The notes under the pieces: model-generated
What the model saw: only the letters and a program-made list of their open reading frames with translations
Told to the model about the DNA's origin: nothing
Database searches by the model: none
Assembly (NCBI GenBank): GCA_964019165.1
Contig: OZ025280.1
Coordinates: forward strand, 14,626,428-14,690,427
Reading direction: 5' to 3'
Source of the DNA: Mastigias papua
Lineage: Eukaryota; Cnidaria; Scyphozoa; Rhizostomeae; Mastigiidae
Length of the DNA stretch: 64,000 nt
Translations under genes and position numbers: made by a program
Shown here: piece after piece, positions 32,968-44,071 of the stretch
Position numbering within the stretch: position 1 is the stretch's first letter
Layout: each line of letters opens with the position of its first letter

Positions 32968-35890
32968 CTAGTCGACCTTTCCTGTAGTGACAAGCTCTCT
33001 TGTGTAATGGAATTTTATGTCAATATGCTTTGCTTTGCTGTGATACTGTGGACTCTTTGTCATCGCAATGGTGGATTGGTTGTCTTCAACGATAGTTATT
33101 GGGGTCACAGAAGTTTTCCTCATATCCTGCAATAGTTTTTGCAACCATATTGATTCTTGAGCAGCCTTTGCTAGTGCAATGTATTCTGCCTCAGCTGTTG
33201 ACAATGCTACACATGTTTGGTTTTACTGTTCCAACTGATAGCAGCGCCACTCAACATGAACACAAACCCTGATGTTGATTTGCGATCATTGCAATCCCCA
33301 GCCCAGTCTGCATCTGAAAATCCAGCAATAGTATCATTGTATCCATATAGTAATCCATAATCAAGAGTTCCACTTAAGTACCTCATAAGTCTTTTAACTG
33401 CCACCCAATGAGCCTGTGATGGTTGTGATGAAAACCGAGCAGCAGCACCAACAGCATATGTAATATCAGGCCTTGTCTTAGTTGATAGGTACAGAAGACT
33501 TCCCACTGCTGATTGATACAGCTCTTGATCTATCAAATCATCTCCATCTGTTGCCTTGACCAGTTTTGCTCCACTCTCGACAGGTGTGGACACTGGCTTT
33601 GACTTATCCATTTGGAATTTTTGTAAAACTTTTCTGACATATGTTGGCTGTCCCATCCACATCTTTCCAGATTCAAAGTAGCTAATCTTGATACCAACAA
33701 AATGGTGTAGTCTACCCATATCTGAAACTTCGAATTTGTCAGCTATCCCTTTGATGAATGTTTGAATGCTTTCAGATGTATTTCCAGCCAAGATGATGTC
33801 ATCAACATAAACAGCAATAATGAAGGTTTCTCCTCCTGATTGCAGTATATAGATGCATGGATCATTATTAGATTGTCTAAAACCCATTTTCTTCAGATGT
33901 TTGTCAAGAGCCTCATTCCAGCATCTAGAGGATTGTTTCAAACCATAGATACTTCTTTTTAGTTTGCAGACAAGACTCTCTTTTCCTTTTTCTTCAAACT
34001 GTTGTGGCTGTTTCATAAATATCTCCTCCTCTAGCTCACCATTTAAGAAAGCAGTAGCTACATCAAGGTGATGAAGTTGAAGCTTTTGCCTTGCTGCTAA
34101 TGCTATTAAAGTTCGAACTGATTCGAACCTCACCACTAGGCAAAATGTCTCATCATAATCGATACCATACTTTTGGTTATATCCTTGGGCAACTTTATAC
34201 CTTTCGACATTCCCATCAGCATCGCGCTTTCGTTTGAGTACCCATTTACTTCCAACAGCTTTTCTTCCTGGAGGTACTTCAGATAGCTCCCACACCTGAT
34301 TCTTGTGGAGTGATTCCAGTTCAGCCTCCATTGCTTTCACCCACTTTTCTGCATCTGGATTTGACAGTGCTTGCTCTACTGTAATGGGGTCTTCTTCTTG
34401 AGCAATATAAACCCATTCACCATACCTGTTTGGTGGGTGTCTGTTTCTCCCTAACTGTCTTGTTTCCTCATCTGCAGGTTGGATTGTAGCATCATCATTC
34501 TCTTGATGTTCGATTTCCAGCTCTATGGAAGATTCATTTTGTACTTGGTTTTGCAGATGATCCTGCTTAGTTGATCATGTTTCATTGAACACAACATCCC
34601 TACTGAAAAATACTCTTTTCTGTGCTTTATCATACAAACGATATCCTTTTACTCCATGTCCATATCCAAGGAAAATACTCCTCCTGGTCTTTGAATCAAG
34701 CTTGCTCCTTTCATCTCTAGGTACATGAGCGAAGGCATCACATCCAAAAATATGAAGATGACTAACATTTGGTTTGCTTCCTGTCCATGCCTCGTATGGT
34801 GTTTTGTTTTGCACAGCATCAGTTGGAGAACGATTGCGAAGATATGTTGCTGTCGCCAATGCTTCTGCCCAAAAATGCTTTGGTGGTTCAGAATCTGCTA
34901 ACATAGACCTCACAGTTTCCACAAGTGTTCTGTTCATCCGTTCTGCAACTCCATTTTGTTGTGGTGTTTTTGGAACAGTCAGCTCATGTAGTATACCTTG
35001 CTGTTTGAGATATTCCTCAAAGTCATTGGATGTGTACTCTCTACCATTGTCGGTCCTCAGTACTCTAACCTTCATGCCACATGATTTTTCCACCATAGTT
35101 TTCCACTCAATGACTTTTTCAAAAACTTCACTTTTGCGTTTTAGGGCATAAACCCAAACAATTCTTGATTTGTCATCGATGAAAGTGAGGAAGTATTCGG
35201 CCCCAGCAGGTGATTTAGTTTCAATCTTTCCACAGACATCACTATGGACAATACCAAGGAGCTTGTCAGACCTTTCTCCTCCTTTCTTTGGAAAGGGTAC
35301 TTTGCTTTGCTTACCATCAATACATGGCTCACAAAAGTTGGACTTCTTTGTTGGCTTATAATCAAATCTATCAACGAGTTGTTCCTTTATTATTCATTCT
35401 AAATTCCTTGCTCCAAGGTGACCAAACCTTCTATGCCAGATACTCTCATTCGTTTCTTCACTGCCTCCACACTTCATAACTGCTTGATTTTCTGCCATGT
35501 AAACGCTAGATCCAACACAATCAAGATAGTACAAATTTCCATATTTCATGGCAGTAGCAACAACAGCATACTTTGCATCAATGATATTACAAGATGATTG
35601 CACAAATCCGAAGGTTTTTCCATTGCTTGCTGCTTTGGATACAGTCAGAAGATTGTGAGATAAATCAGGCACAAATAAAACATCAGTTAATCTACATTGC
35701 CGAACTTTCCCATTTGGTAAGGTCATCTCCAGGATTACATTACCTTTGCCAGTTGCTTGAACAGAATATCCATCTCCAACTGTGTTTTCTTGTGGTGTAT
35801 CTAGAACAGAGACTTGATCGAACAGTTCTTCATCTTTGCACATATGGCAAGTGGCACCAGAATCGACAACCCAAGTACTTCGTCATTTAG
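32968..35890 (-). pseudogene. inner Copia pol: protease, integrase, RT, RNase H
   Basis: Domains in transcription order: protease WVVDSGATCHMC (near 35870), GAG-pre-integrase with HRRFGHLGARNLE (35420-35394), integrase core with HSDVCGK, RTDNGREY and GVAERMNR (35240-34900), then after a TGA near 34577 the reverse transcriptase with YVDDIILAGN (about 33800) and RNase H with GFSDADWAGD, STAEAEYIAL and VEDNQSTI. Breaks: a TGA just before the protease, a stop and shift near 35390-35370, a TGA at 34575-34577, and a shift at 33205. Two of the TGAs sit where an Arg (CGA) is plausible. All catalytic residues remain readable. Confidence 0.9.
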
Positions 35891-35999
35891 TAGTTAAAGT
35901 ATGCTCTGCAACCAGTCCAATGATCTCCTCCTCTTCATCATCCGTGTCTTGTTGTGCAGCATATGCCTTCTGTCTTGTTGAAGGTTTCTGAGTCATATT

Positions 36000-36696
36000 A
36001 TTCATTGATTGAAGGTCATGTCCTTTTCCAAAACGTTCTGACAACAGTCAGCAGTCTTTTCTGATGTGTCCAATCTTACCACAATTATGACATTTTGGAC
36101 CCCTTCTGTACTAGTGGTTTCTTTATCTTTCTGTTTGCTTTCTTCATGCAATAATCTTTCGGTAACGATTTCAAGCTGGGTATCTCTGAACTTGCTTCAA
36201 GTGCCGTCACAAGCATATCATATGACTCCGGCAAACTTGCTAATAGATGAACCACTTGATTTTCTTCATCTAACGGATCTCCAATAATAGACAACTCATC
36301 GAATATTTCCGTCAAGTCTTTCACATGCTTTTGCATTGATTGTCCATCTTACAACGTCAAATTGTGTACCTGTTTTCGTAGTGCCAATTTATTTGCCCAT
36401 GTCTTCTTTTGGAACTGATCTGCCAACTTTTCCCACACGACAGTTGGATCTTCAGGATCTGGTCCAAGTAGGTACACCAGCGTTGGTTCCACAGACAACA
36501 CAATCGTTGCCAATGCACGATCTCTGCGCAACAAATACTTTGGTCGCTCTCTTTGATCTTCAGGGGCACCTTCAGTTCCTGTCACAATATTCCACAATCC
36601 TTCCTTCATTAACGCCATTTTGCACTGCACTTTCCAAGTAGCATACTTTGGTCCATTCAACGGCTTGATCAACATTTTCGTCGTTTCTGTTCCCAT
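36000..36696 (-). pseudogene. inner Copia gag
   Basis: The start MGTETTKMLIKPLNGPKYAT lies 190 bp from the 5' LTR. It is a UBN2-type Copia Gag (KLADQFQKKTWANKLALRKQ), interrupted by TAA at 36349-36351 and continuing in frame with MQKHVKDLTEIFDELSIIGD. Near 36085-36110 a 1-base shift in an A run separates it from the zinc knuckle CHNCGKIGHIRKDC, which ends near a TGA. Confidence 0.88.
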
Positions 36697-36868
36697 GGTC
36701 TAGAATAACCACTACACCAGCCAGTCAGGTAGTTCCAATCAGAAAACCCCTTCGTGCTAACTACACAAAGTACCTGCCAGCCAAAATGAACAGGCCGCGG
36801 ACTACAAATTCACTATGGCTGTTTCGTCTAAGGTTGAGTTACCATTGTTCTTCAGTCTTCTTGGGCAT

Positions 36869-36885
36869 GCACTGGGCCCATAACC
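36869..36885 (-). promoter_or_regulatory. primer-binding site of inner Copia
   Basis: Complement reads GGTTATGGGCCCAGTGC directly downstream of the 5' LTR, matching the internal initiator-tRNA-Met fragment used by copia-group elements. Confidence 0.8.
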
Positions 36886-37152
36886 TATTGAAGTTTTCAC
36901 TTTGCAGTCAATGAATCAAATAAGACTTTATTTCTGATTCAAACAACTCATACACAGAACTACAATCATATACTAAATCAAAGTTACAAGAAGCTGTTTA
37001 TATAGGCCAGGGAGTTCTTCTAGAAGGTTCTAGTAAATATACTTGGCCGTGAGTTCTCGAAAGTTCTTTTCAAGTATTCTTAGCATGAGGTAAGCAGGCT
37101 AGTGTTTTCTTGACTGTTCTTTGTATATAATGACAGTGGTCACTTTCCAACA
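36886..37152 (-). repeat. 5' LTR of inner Copia
   Basis: 267 bp; on the minus strand it begins TGTTGGAAAG. Partner of 32577-32843. Confidence 0.95.
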
Positions 37153-37945
37153 TGTTTGTCTGTAACTCATATGTCCATGTGCCAGAACCGAAAAGAAGTA
37201 AGGTGGACAAGAAAGCAATCAAGTGTATCTTTGTTGGTTATTTAAAAGAAAGTATGGGGTACAAATTGTACAACCCCCACACACACAAGATGCTGCTAAG
37301 TCGCGATGCAATATTCCTAGAAAGTATATTTGGAAACAGTGAGCTTGCTAAAGAGACTGGAATTAAAGAACAACCTTTATTCACTGAGAAATCAGAGACA
37401 GATGATGTTGTGTATTTTATGACAGAGATACAGAAACTATTCATGAAGGAGGACAAGAATGTCCTATTGAAGATAACGAGACACAGAACAACCAGACAGA
37501 TGTTATAGTCTGAAGGTCACAACGTCAAACTATTGCTCCTGATCGTCTTGGTGCAATAGGTGGCGATCGGTGGACTTATGCTTCTGTGGCAATTTCAGCT
37601 GAGGATGAGCCAAAGAACCTGAATGAAGCCTTCAACAGTAAGAGTTCAAAGTACTGGAAAGAAGCTATTAAAGATGAGTATCAGTCATTGTTAAAGAATA
37701 ATACTTTTGAGCTAGTCATACGACCTAAAGAGAAAACTTGATTACTTGCGAGGGGGTTTTTAAAGTGAAATGCAAAGCAAATGGCTCTGTAGATTGATAT
37801 AAAGCTTGGTTAGTAGCCCAAGGTTACTATCAAGAAGAAGGAGAGGACTAAGATGATACATTTGCTCCTGTAGCAAGGTATAGCTCTATAAGATCACTAT
37901 TGGCTATTGCAAACCAACTTAATGTGGAAGTCCACCAAATGGATG
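37153..37945 (+). pseudogene. outer Copia integrase end and RT start, 3' truncated
   Basis: Continues the outer element: KCIFVGYLKESMGYKLYNPH (integrase C-terminal signature), then in shifted frames DRLGAIGGDRWTYASVAISA, WKEAIKDEYQSLLKNNTFEL and VAQGYYQEEGED, with APVARYSSIRSLLA and VEVHQMDV, the opening of the Copia RT. Stops interrupt it at about 37508, 37740 and 37800. After about 37945 similarity stops. Confidence 0.8.
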
Positions 37946-38488
37946 TGTTGAAATAAGTGGAGAATCTAATAACATCAGGAGATTTCTCTACATTAGATCA
38001 ATCAGCGAAGGAGATAGAACTGTCATTGGGTGTTGTGAAACCAGTCCTTTCAACAAGTGCCTAGGCCATATGACAGACTCATATTCAGATTCATTGCTGT
38101 CTAGAAGCACACTATCGCAGATGTATGTTGGGACCTATTAAGCAGTTTAACCCACAACGAATAGCTATAAATTAGATTTAAAACTATGAATATAACTGTC
38201 TAGATGCTGCCCCGAGGGAAAACTAAAACAGAGAGAGCTGTGCATAGATATCATCATGGTCACGGTGACCTATAGATGGTAGAAAACTGCAATATGCTTA
38301 CTTCCTGACACATTTATTGTTTTTAAGACCTTTGTTAGCTGCAGTTAGTAATGCAATGATAGGCAGTGCCTTATACCTTTACATGATACTGGAAGACAAC
38401 GTCATAGACAATGGCAGGTGTCTCTCTAGCAGTTAACAGGTATTTGGAATACACGTGTTTTTGTATAAGAAAGAAGTTTATAAGAAAA
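37946..38488. other. no gene recognised
   Basis: Sequence beyond the truncated Copia. GTGTTTTTGTATAA at 38456-38469 recurs as GTGTTTTTCGTATAA near 38769, just outside the foldback element. Confidence 0.5.
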
Positions 38489-38761
38489 TGAGGCTCAAAT
38501 GGCCAAAATCTTAAGAAAATCCTAAGAAAATCACAAGGCCCAAATTCAAGAAAATGCTAAGAAAATTACAGTTCATCTTCTTTACATGCCAGACATTGAT
38601 ATTGGCTCATTTTTGCAAACTCTCATACAAAGATCGAGACTTATGGTGGCTCAACAAATAGAGAGTAGCCTGTTTCAGTCAGTTTCTTCCTGCAGACGTT
38701 AAGAACATCTTAAGAAACTCTTAACCTCAAATTCGTGAAAAGTTAAGAAAATTGAGCCTCA
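38489..38761. repeat. foldback MITE-like element with TTAAGAAAAT repeats
   Basis: Ends are TGAGGCTCAA (38489) and TTGAGCCTCA (38761), inverted repeats. The interior carries at least six variants of YTAAGAAAATC/T near both ends. Similar short sequences repeat just outside both ends. No coding capacity. Confidence 0.6.
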
Positions 38762-39904
38762 GGAAACAAGTGTTTTTCGTATAACAAAACGTGTTTGTCA
38801 AAACTGGTTGCAATGGAAGTGACTTAACTTTACTTTTCCATCATTTAAGTGGTGTTTAGGGTTACAACTAATGGCAACTGCTTGTACAGGGCATGCTTAC
38901 TGGCAGTAACTGGCAATGAAGATGCACACAGTCTTCTAAGAGCATTGACCTCAGTTGAACTTTAGTGCTATGTTGGTTATTATTTACTGTATTATTCATT
39001 TTGCCAGTAAAGATGGGCTGAACAGACATCTTACTTTAGATACCTGCAAAAAATAAAATGAACATAAAGTAACACAAAGATTCTCTGGATGAAGCCTGTA
39101 AATTTGTATACAGAGCAGGTCAATGAATAAGAATAGAAGCACAACTCACTGCTCTTCTTACCAATGAAGCCATTGATTTTGAGGTGAATGAAATTAGTAC
39201 TCTGCTACTTGAAGCTATTGATGATGATTGAATACAGTCAGTATGAGGAATGAAAGACTGTGCTATCTTTCTGACTTCTTTCAACAATTATATAGCAGAA
39301 AGATGCAAATGAAATCCAACAGTCACATTTTGGTCCAAATACATCAGTATCATACAACTAGTGCTGCTATACATTAGAGCAACTAGGAACTCAAAATTGA
39401 AATTACATTCGAGTGTTTTGAGATCAATGATCCCATGAGTTTTTGCAACAGATCATGTGAACTATGCCCAATACTCACCCTGTTATTGGGTAGAGGCACC
39501 ATGTCTAGAGACAACACACCCATGTGAGTATCGAGTCACTTGATATAGCATCCTAATATGTATGCTTAGTTGTAACTATAAATCCTTTTACACCTCTATG
39601 TATGTGTTATATCATGCTGCCTGTTGTTTGAATTGTCTTGTTCTAAGTGTAGAGATCAACTTTTCTACTTTCCATTGGAGGGTAGATTGGCTACATTTAT
39701 GAATAGTTTTCCACATCTTTGTAGATGTTGCTGCTCATGTTACAGAGAACGACAGATGTTGGATATTTAGAAAAATTTTCACCATTTGGTCCCCCAGCCA
39801 CTCATTGTTTCCCACCATCAAACTTTGTCCTTTCAATGCATGCCATGGTTTGTGATCAGTACATGTCTGCTTTGTGTTGTGTACAAGTACTTCAGATGGA
39901 TACT
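38762..39904. other. no gene recognised
   Basis: A plus-strand frame at 39725-40000 overlaps the P-element remnant on the other strand and has no convincing motif. Confidence 0.45.
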
Positions 39905-40175
39905 ACTTATGACATCAAAAATACAGACTTTTCTCGTACGCTACCTTGTGAACTGCTGAGATGTAGAACCCAGTTACAAAACATTGCCTTGGACCTTTAA
40001 TCAATGCTATTCCTGAACTATCTTTGAGAGACAACAAGAAATCAATATAGGTTTCTACACTTGCTTCAATATCAAGATAATTTGCTAAAGTAATTGGCTT
40101 CTTTGTGTGCTTTCCACATTTGCTTTTTGACTTTAGCATATCAAATAGATTATTCATCATCAGTAAAAAGTCACT
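39905..40175 (-). pseudogene. P-element/THAP9-like transposase fragment
   Basis: The minus frame contains NNLFDMLKSKSKCGKHTKKP and, 40 residues on, CFVTGFYISAVHKVAYEKSL. The pattern LFDxLxSxxxxGK...KxP followed by GFxxxxxS resembles the region after the GTP-binding insertion in P-element-type transposases. It is a short isolated piece, distinct from the larger P remnant at 51.3-52.6 kb. Confidence 0.4.
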
Positions 40176-40215
40176 GGTAGCCTTACTGCCCTTAACTTAA
40201 TCTAATCTCAATTTC

Positions 40216-40895
40216 CTAAAGCCTGGTTTCCATATGATTGCTGAGGATCACTGAGGATTGCTGAAGGTCTGTAGTGATCATCAACGATCGTGTGGGAACA
40301 GTAGTTAAACAGTCCAGCGATCCTCAGCGATCGTCAAAGATCAGATCACTGGGGATCGCTGGAATACAAGTGAGTTCTAGTTCAGCGATTGTGAACGATC
40401 CATAAAGATCGTGAAAGACCCTGAAAAAGTAATGGAAACACAACAGCAATCGTGAACGATCCTCAGCGATCCAAATATTCCATAACACAGTTGATTTCTC
40501 TCTATTTCTCATTAGATTGATAACTCTCTTATAGGCATGTTTGCTTTAAAAAGTATTCATGGTCGCTCAACCGCAGTTCATGCATGAGTGCATTGAACAC
40601 ATCATGTTCCTTCCTTTTCTGAAATATGCTTCGAACCCAAAATCGATGCTTTCTTCATTTACATTGGTCTGCTTCCTTCTTTTGACACAGTAGCATGAAG
40701 AAACTTGCTTGCAGTATACATTGTTCGTCATTAAGTTGCGTCACTGCAATAGCAACAGATTCACACTAAAGCATGCCAAAATGCTGTCAGAAAAACTAAC
40801 GATCCTCGATCTCAACGATCCTAAATGATCGCAAAAGATCCTCAGTGATCCTAAATACCAGTGATCCTCAGCAAGTCTCAGCGATCCCCAGCAAT
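40216..40895. repeat. GATC-rich foldback element, right end missing
   Basis: Starts AAAGCCTGGTTTCCATATGA and contains about two dozen variants of GATCCTCAGCGATC in both orientations, clustered at 40230-40475 and 40798-40890. Inverted copies of the outer motif GTTTCCAxxxGATTGCTG occur at about 40290 and 40440. Its right side abuts the DIRS terminal repeat at 40896, suggesting the DIRS element or a deletion cut it. Confidence 0.65.
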
Positions 40896-40926
40896 TCTAC
40901 CTCCTCATTTGCATATTCGAGATCCC
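40896..40926 (+). repeat. left terminal inverted repeat of DIRS
   Basis: Inverted match of 49680-49710. The next ~35 bp (GTGAGATAGCGCATGCGT and beyond) also recur, inverted, at 49860-49890 within the palindromic element. Confidence 0.88.
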
Positions 40927-41064
40927 GTGAGATAGCGCATGCGTGGTGAATATCATCTTGCGTAGAGTTTTGTGAATGATAGTCCAAGTTTTAAATAGCG
41001 GAAAGAAAATCAACTACAGAAGCTATTTTCTGGATAGCTGGAGCAAGGAGTCCAATACCTGAAG

Positions 41065-42309
41065 ATGATTGAAGACCACGAGGAGAGCCAGGACAAAGGG
41101 TTTGCTAAAAGGCCAACAAATGCCAACGATGCATCTACCAAAGGATCCCGAAAGGGGAAAATTCGTTTGGACATAGTTTCCCGAAAGGGACAAGGAGCAG
41201 ACAGACGTTTTAAGGCAGGAGAAACTCCCTCGAGCCGTAAGGAAAAACGTCAGCAGCATGGCCTAAATGGCTCGGCGCCAAAGCCAGGTCTACATGATGA
41301 GGCGGACAGAACAACTCTAGCCAATGATGTTGAAGATATGAAACATCAGCTGGCCAGAATAACTGGATCATTAGCTAACATCACTCCAGTCATAGCTGAA
41401 ATAAAAAATGCATATGATACTTATAATGATCAAGCAGTGGCACATATGTCAGAAAGTGACATTGAATCCATCGCTAAAGAAAGCGAGGAAGCTGAGGACG
41501 AAGATGTATATGAGCCGCCATCGAACAAATGTAAACAAGGACTCAAAGGAGTTCTAGCTGGCATGGCAAAAGGTGTAAATAAGCCACTGCATAACGGAGA
41601 GACTCTTAATGAAGACCTTTCCGTATTGCTCACAGACCTGCTATGCAAGGGGGCAAGTAAAGAATCTCACGACGAGCTGATTGACAAATACCCAACCCCG
41701 GGAACTTGCCAACGCCTTGAAGTCGTTCGAGTCAATCCTGAAATATGTAATAGTGTGCGGAAAGACATCAAAACAGATGACGTGATGCAGGTTCAAAAAG
41801 CACAGAAGCCACTAGTAAAAGGAATCACAGCAGTGGCCAAAGGGCTAACTGACCTCATGAATGCTAGTGAAGCCGACGATAAGGCAATTTCAGAGACTTT
41901 AGTGACTAGTACAATGCAGGTGCTGTCAGATAGTTTGTCATTGTTAAGTGATGCCTCGCATGAAATAGATTTACGGAGGCAAGCCCTGTTTAACTCAGAT
42001 ATGAAATCTGAATACCGATTGCTATGTAGTGATCAATATCCTGTCAAAGATCTTTTACTTGGGACCGAACTAGGAATGTCGGTAAAGGACTTGACAGAAG
42101 CTAGCAAGGTTACATCCAAGATAACATCTAGACTCACCGGCTACAAGAGATATACCTCTACTAGCAGTCAACACGCAAGACCTGAGAATAAAAGAAATTT
42201 TCCTTTTTTAGGCCGGGGCAGAGGCTATGCAGGAAGGCACAAAAGTGCATACATGGGGTACAGAAATGCACCCCAGAAAACTCTCTCCCAGTGTCAGTCT
42301 CGCAAGTAA
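41065..42309 (+). CDS. DIRS ORF1 (gag-like), intact
   Basis: A 414-residue frame from ATG 41065. The N-terminus is Lys/Arg-rich, the middle acidic (SEEAEDEDVYEPPSNK), and the C-terminus a Gly/Arg-rich segment (FLGRGRGYAGRHKSAYMGYR) typical of nucleic-acid-binding tails of DIRS Gag-like proteins. No zinc knuckle is visible inside; a CPYC motif follows just after the stop. It is the first gene of the element and uninterrupted. The role in RNA packaging is inferred from position. Confidence 0.72.
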   Translation: MIEDHEESQDKGFAKRPTNANDASTKGSRKGKIRLDIVSRKGQGADRRFKAGETPSSRKEKRQQHGLNGSAPKPGLHDEADRTTLANDVEDMKHQLARITGSLANITPVIAEIKNAYDTYNDQAVAHMSESDIESIAKESEEAEDEDVYEPPSNKCKQGLKGVLAGMAKGVNKPLHNGETLNEDLSVLLTDLLCKGASKESHDELIDKYPTPGTCQRLEVVRVNPEICNSVRKDIKTDDVMQVQKAQKPLVKGITAVAKGLTDLMNASEADDKAISETLVTSTMQVLSDSLSLLSDASHEIDLRRQALFNSDMKSEYRLLCSDQYPVKDLLLGTELGMSVKDLTEASKVTSKITSRLTGYKRYTSTSSQHARPENKRNFPFLGRGRGYAGRHKSAYMGYRNAPQKTLSQCQSRK

Positions 42310-42339
42310 ATGCCACTCCAAACATAATTTGTCCGTATT

Positions 42340-44060
42340 GTAAGGTAAGCAACACTTTTGTCCATGAAACAGTTTATGCAGAGAAATCTATTTTGCAAAG
42401 TCAGGATGCACTGGCCAACAAGCCATTGGCAGGCCGTCTCTGATTTCATAAAAATGAATGGCGAAAGCTAGCCTCAGACAAAACAATCCTCGATATTGTT
42501 AGGGGCTATACAATTGACTTCATGCTACCCCCTGTAGCGACCTCAGTACGACAGCCACGTTTTACAAAACTTGAAGAAAAAGCTCGCCAGAAAGTAATAG
42601 AGGACATTTGAAAAACAAGTAAGTGAAAGGTCTACGCATGAACCAGGGGAAGTCATATCACCAGTTTTTCTACGTCCCAAGAAGAATGGGAAGTTACGAC
42701 TTATATTGAATCGTACAAAAGTGAATGACAATATTCCTCCAATTCACTTTAAAATGGACACAATCCAGTCTTGCATAAATCTAATGAAGAAAAACTGTTT
42801 TATGGCATCTCTTGATCTAGTAGATGCCTATTATGCTCTGCCCAATGGTCTCTGCTCTGCACCCAGAATTTTTACTAAACTCATGAAACCAGTGTATTCT
42901 GCTTTGAGAGCTAGAGGACTCATTTCAAGTGGTTACCTGGATGACAGTTTTCTTTTAGGAATGTCATATGAACAATGCAAAATGAATGTAAATAAAACTT
43001 CCACGTTATTTCATGATTTGGGGTTTTATGTTTCAGATGAAAAATCTATAACTCAGCCAACCCAGATTATAGAGCATTTGGGTTTTATCCTGAACTCTGT
43101 CAATATGACAGTCAGCTTAAACAGTTCAAAAATTGCGACCATTAGATCGCTTTATACAGCTATTTTGAAAAAGACTATGTTTGAAATCAGAGAGGCAGCA
43201 CAGCTTATAGGTACTTTGGTGTCATGCTCTGTTGGAGTGGAATTTGGCCCTCTTTTCAACAAACAACTCTAAATCGAAAAGACTGTGGCTTTAAAAAAAC
43301 AGCAAAGGAAATTTTTGATGCATATATGCAGTTTTCTCCTTTAGCCATCAATGACATACAATGGTGGCTTGGAAACTCCCAGACATTTATTAAGAAAGTG
43401 TACCACAATAACCCTGACTTTACCCTCACAACTGATGCTTCACTAGCTGGGTGGTCACTAGCTGGGTGGGGTGCACATAGACAAGACTATGGATATACGG
43501 GTGGCAGATGGCTTGAAAATGAAAAAACCAGACACATCAACTGTCTTGAACTTGAGGCCGCAAAAGTAGGCCTACAATCCCTGTGTAAGGATGAAACTAA
43601 TACTCACATACATATACAACTAGACACTGTTACTGCTGTAGCCTTTAGTAATAATATGGGAGGCACTCGTTCACTAGCCTGCAACAAAGTAGCATGTGAA
43701 ATATGACTGTGGTGCATCCCAAAGAACATATGGCTCAGTGCTACACACATCCCTGGGATAAAAAATGAAGCAGCTGATAGGTTGAGCAGAAACTTTAGTG
43801 ATAGAACAGAATGGCAACATAATCCCTTTGTTTTCAAACAACTAATCCAACTATGGAAAAAACCAGAAATAGACCTTTTTGCTTCTCAAAACAACTATCA
43901 GTTTAAACCTTTTGTCTCATGGCATGCTGACCCTGAAGCATTAGCAATTGATGCCTTTTGTCTAAGGTGGAAAAATAAGTTTGTTTATTTGTTTCCACCA
44001 TTTAGCATGTTATCAAAAGTACTGCAAAAGCTTCAGGAAGATCAAGCTCAAGGCATACTC
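42340..44060 (+). pseudogene. DIRS reverse transcriptase-RNase H, damaged
   Basis: Pieces in order: a pre-RT segment (GYTIDFMLPP near 42505), FLRPKKNGKLRLILNRTKVN, SLDLVDAYYA, then directly LPNGLCSAPRIFTKLMKPVY, and the catalytic GYLDDSFLLG. About 25 residues that normally separate DAYxx from GLxSAPRxF are missing, an internal deletion in the RT palm. RNase H follows with TTDASLAGWS, CLELEAAKVG and AADRLSR, then EIDLFASQNNYQFKPFVSW, typical for DIRS. Frames shift near 42608 and 43260 and a stop lies at about 43704. Confidence 0.82.
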
Positions 44061-44071
44061 ATAGCACCATT

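Larger units (their letters stand above)
32577..37152 (-). mobile_element. inner Copia retrotransposon, full length with LTRs
   Basis: The element is 4576 bp and minus oriented: both LTRs are 267 bp (32577-32843 and 36886-37152), and the target duplication TGTTT is at 32572-32576 and 37153-37157. The primer-binding site is the complement of 36869-36885 (GGTTATGGGCCCAGTGC), the initiator-tRNA-Met-half type known for the copia group; the purine tract GTGAGGAGGAG (complement of 32844-32854) abuts the 3' LTR. The LTRs differ at some two dozen positions, so the insertion is not recent. Gag and pol are complete in order but carry several stops and shifts. Confidence 0.95.
31290..37945 (+). mobile_element. 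outer Copia retrotransposon, split by a second Copia
   Basis: The plus-strand coding sequence runs 31290-32576, is interrupted by 32577-37152, and resumes at 37153. Across the gap the protein continues from GHLKVF to VCNSYVHVP, a conserved Copia integrase sequence, once the inserted element and its TGTTT duplication are removed. Similarity ends near 37945 inside the reverse transcriptase, so the 3' part and LTR are missing. No LTR was found on the left. Confidence 0.85.

Noticed and set aside
34774..35361. Plus-strand frames across the Copia integrase
   Set aside because: Antisense of clear integrase sequence on minus.
39725..40000. Plus-strand 91-residue frame with MDTTYDI
   Set aside because: A resemblance to MULE-like DTT motifs was considered, but no other part of such a transposase follows, and the P-like minus frame overlaps.
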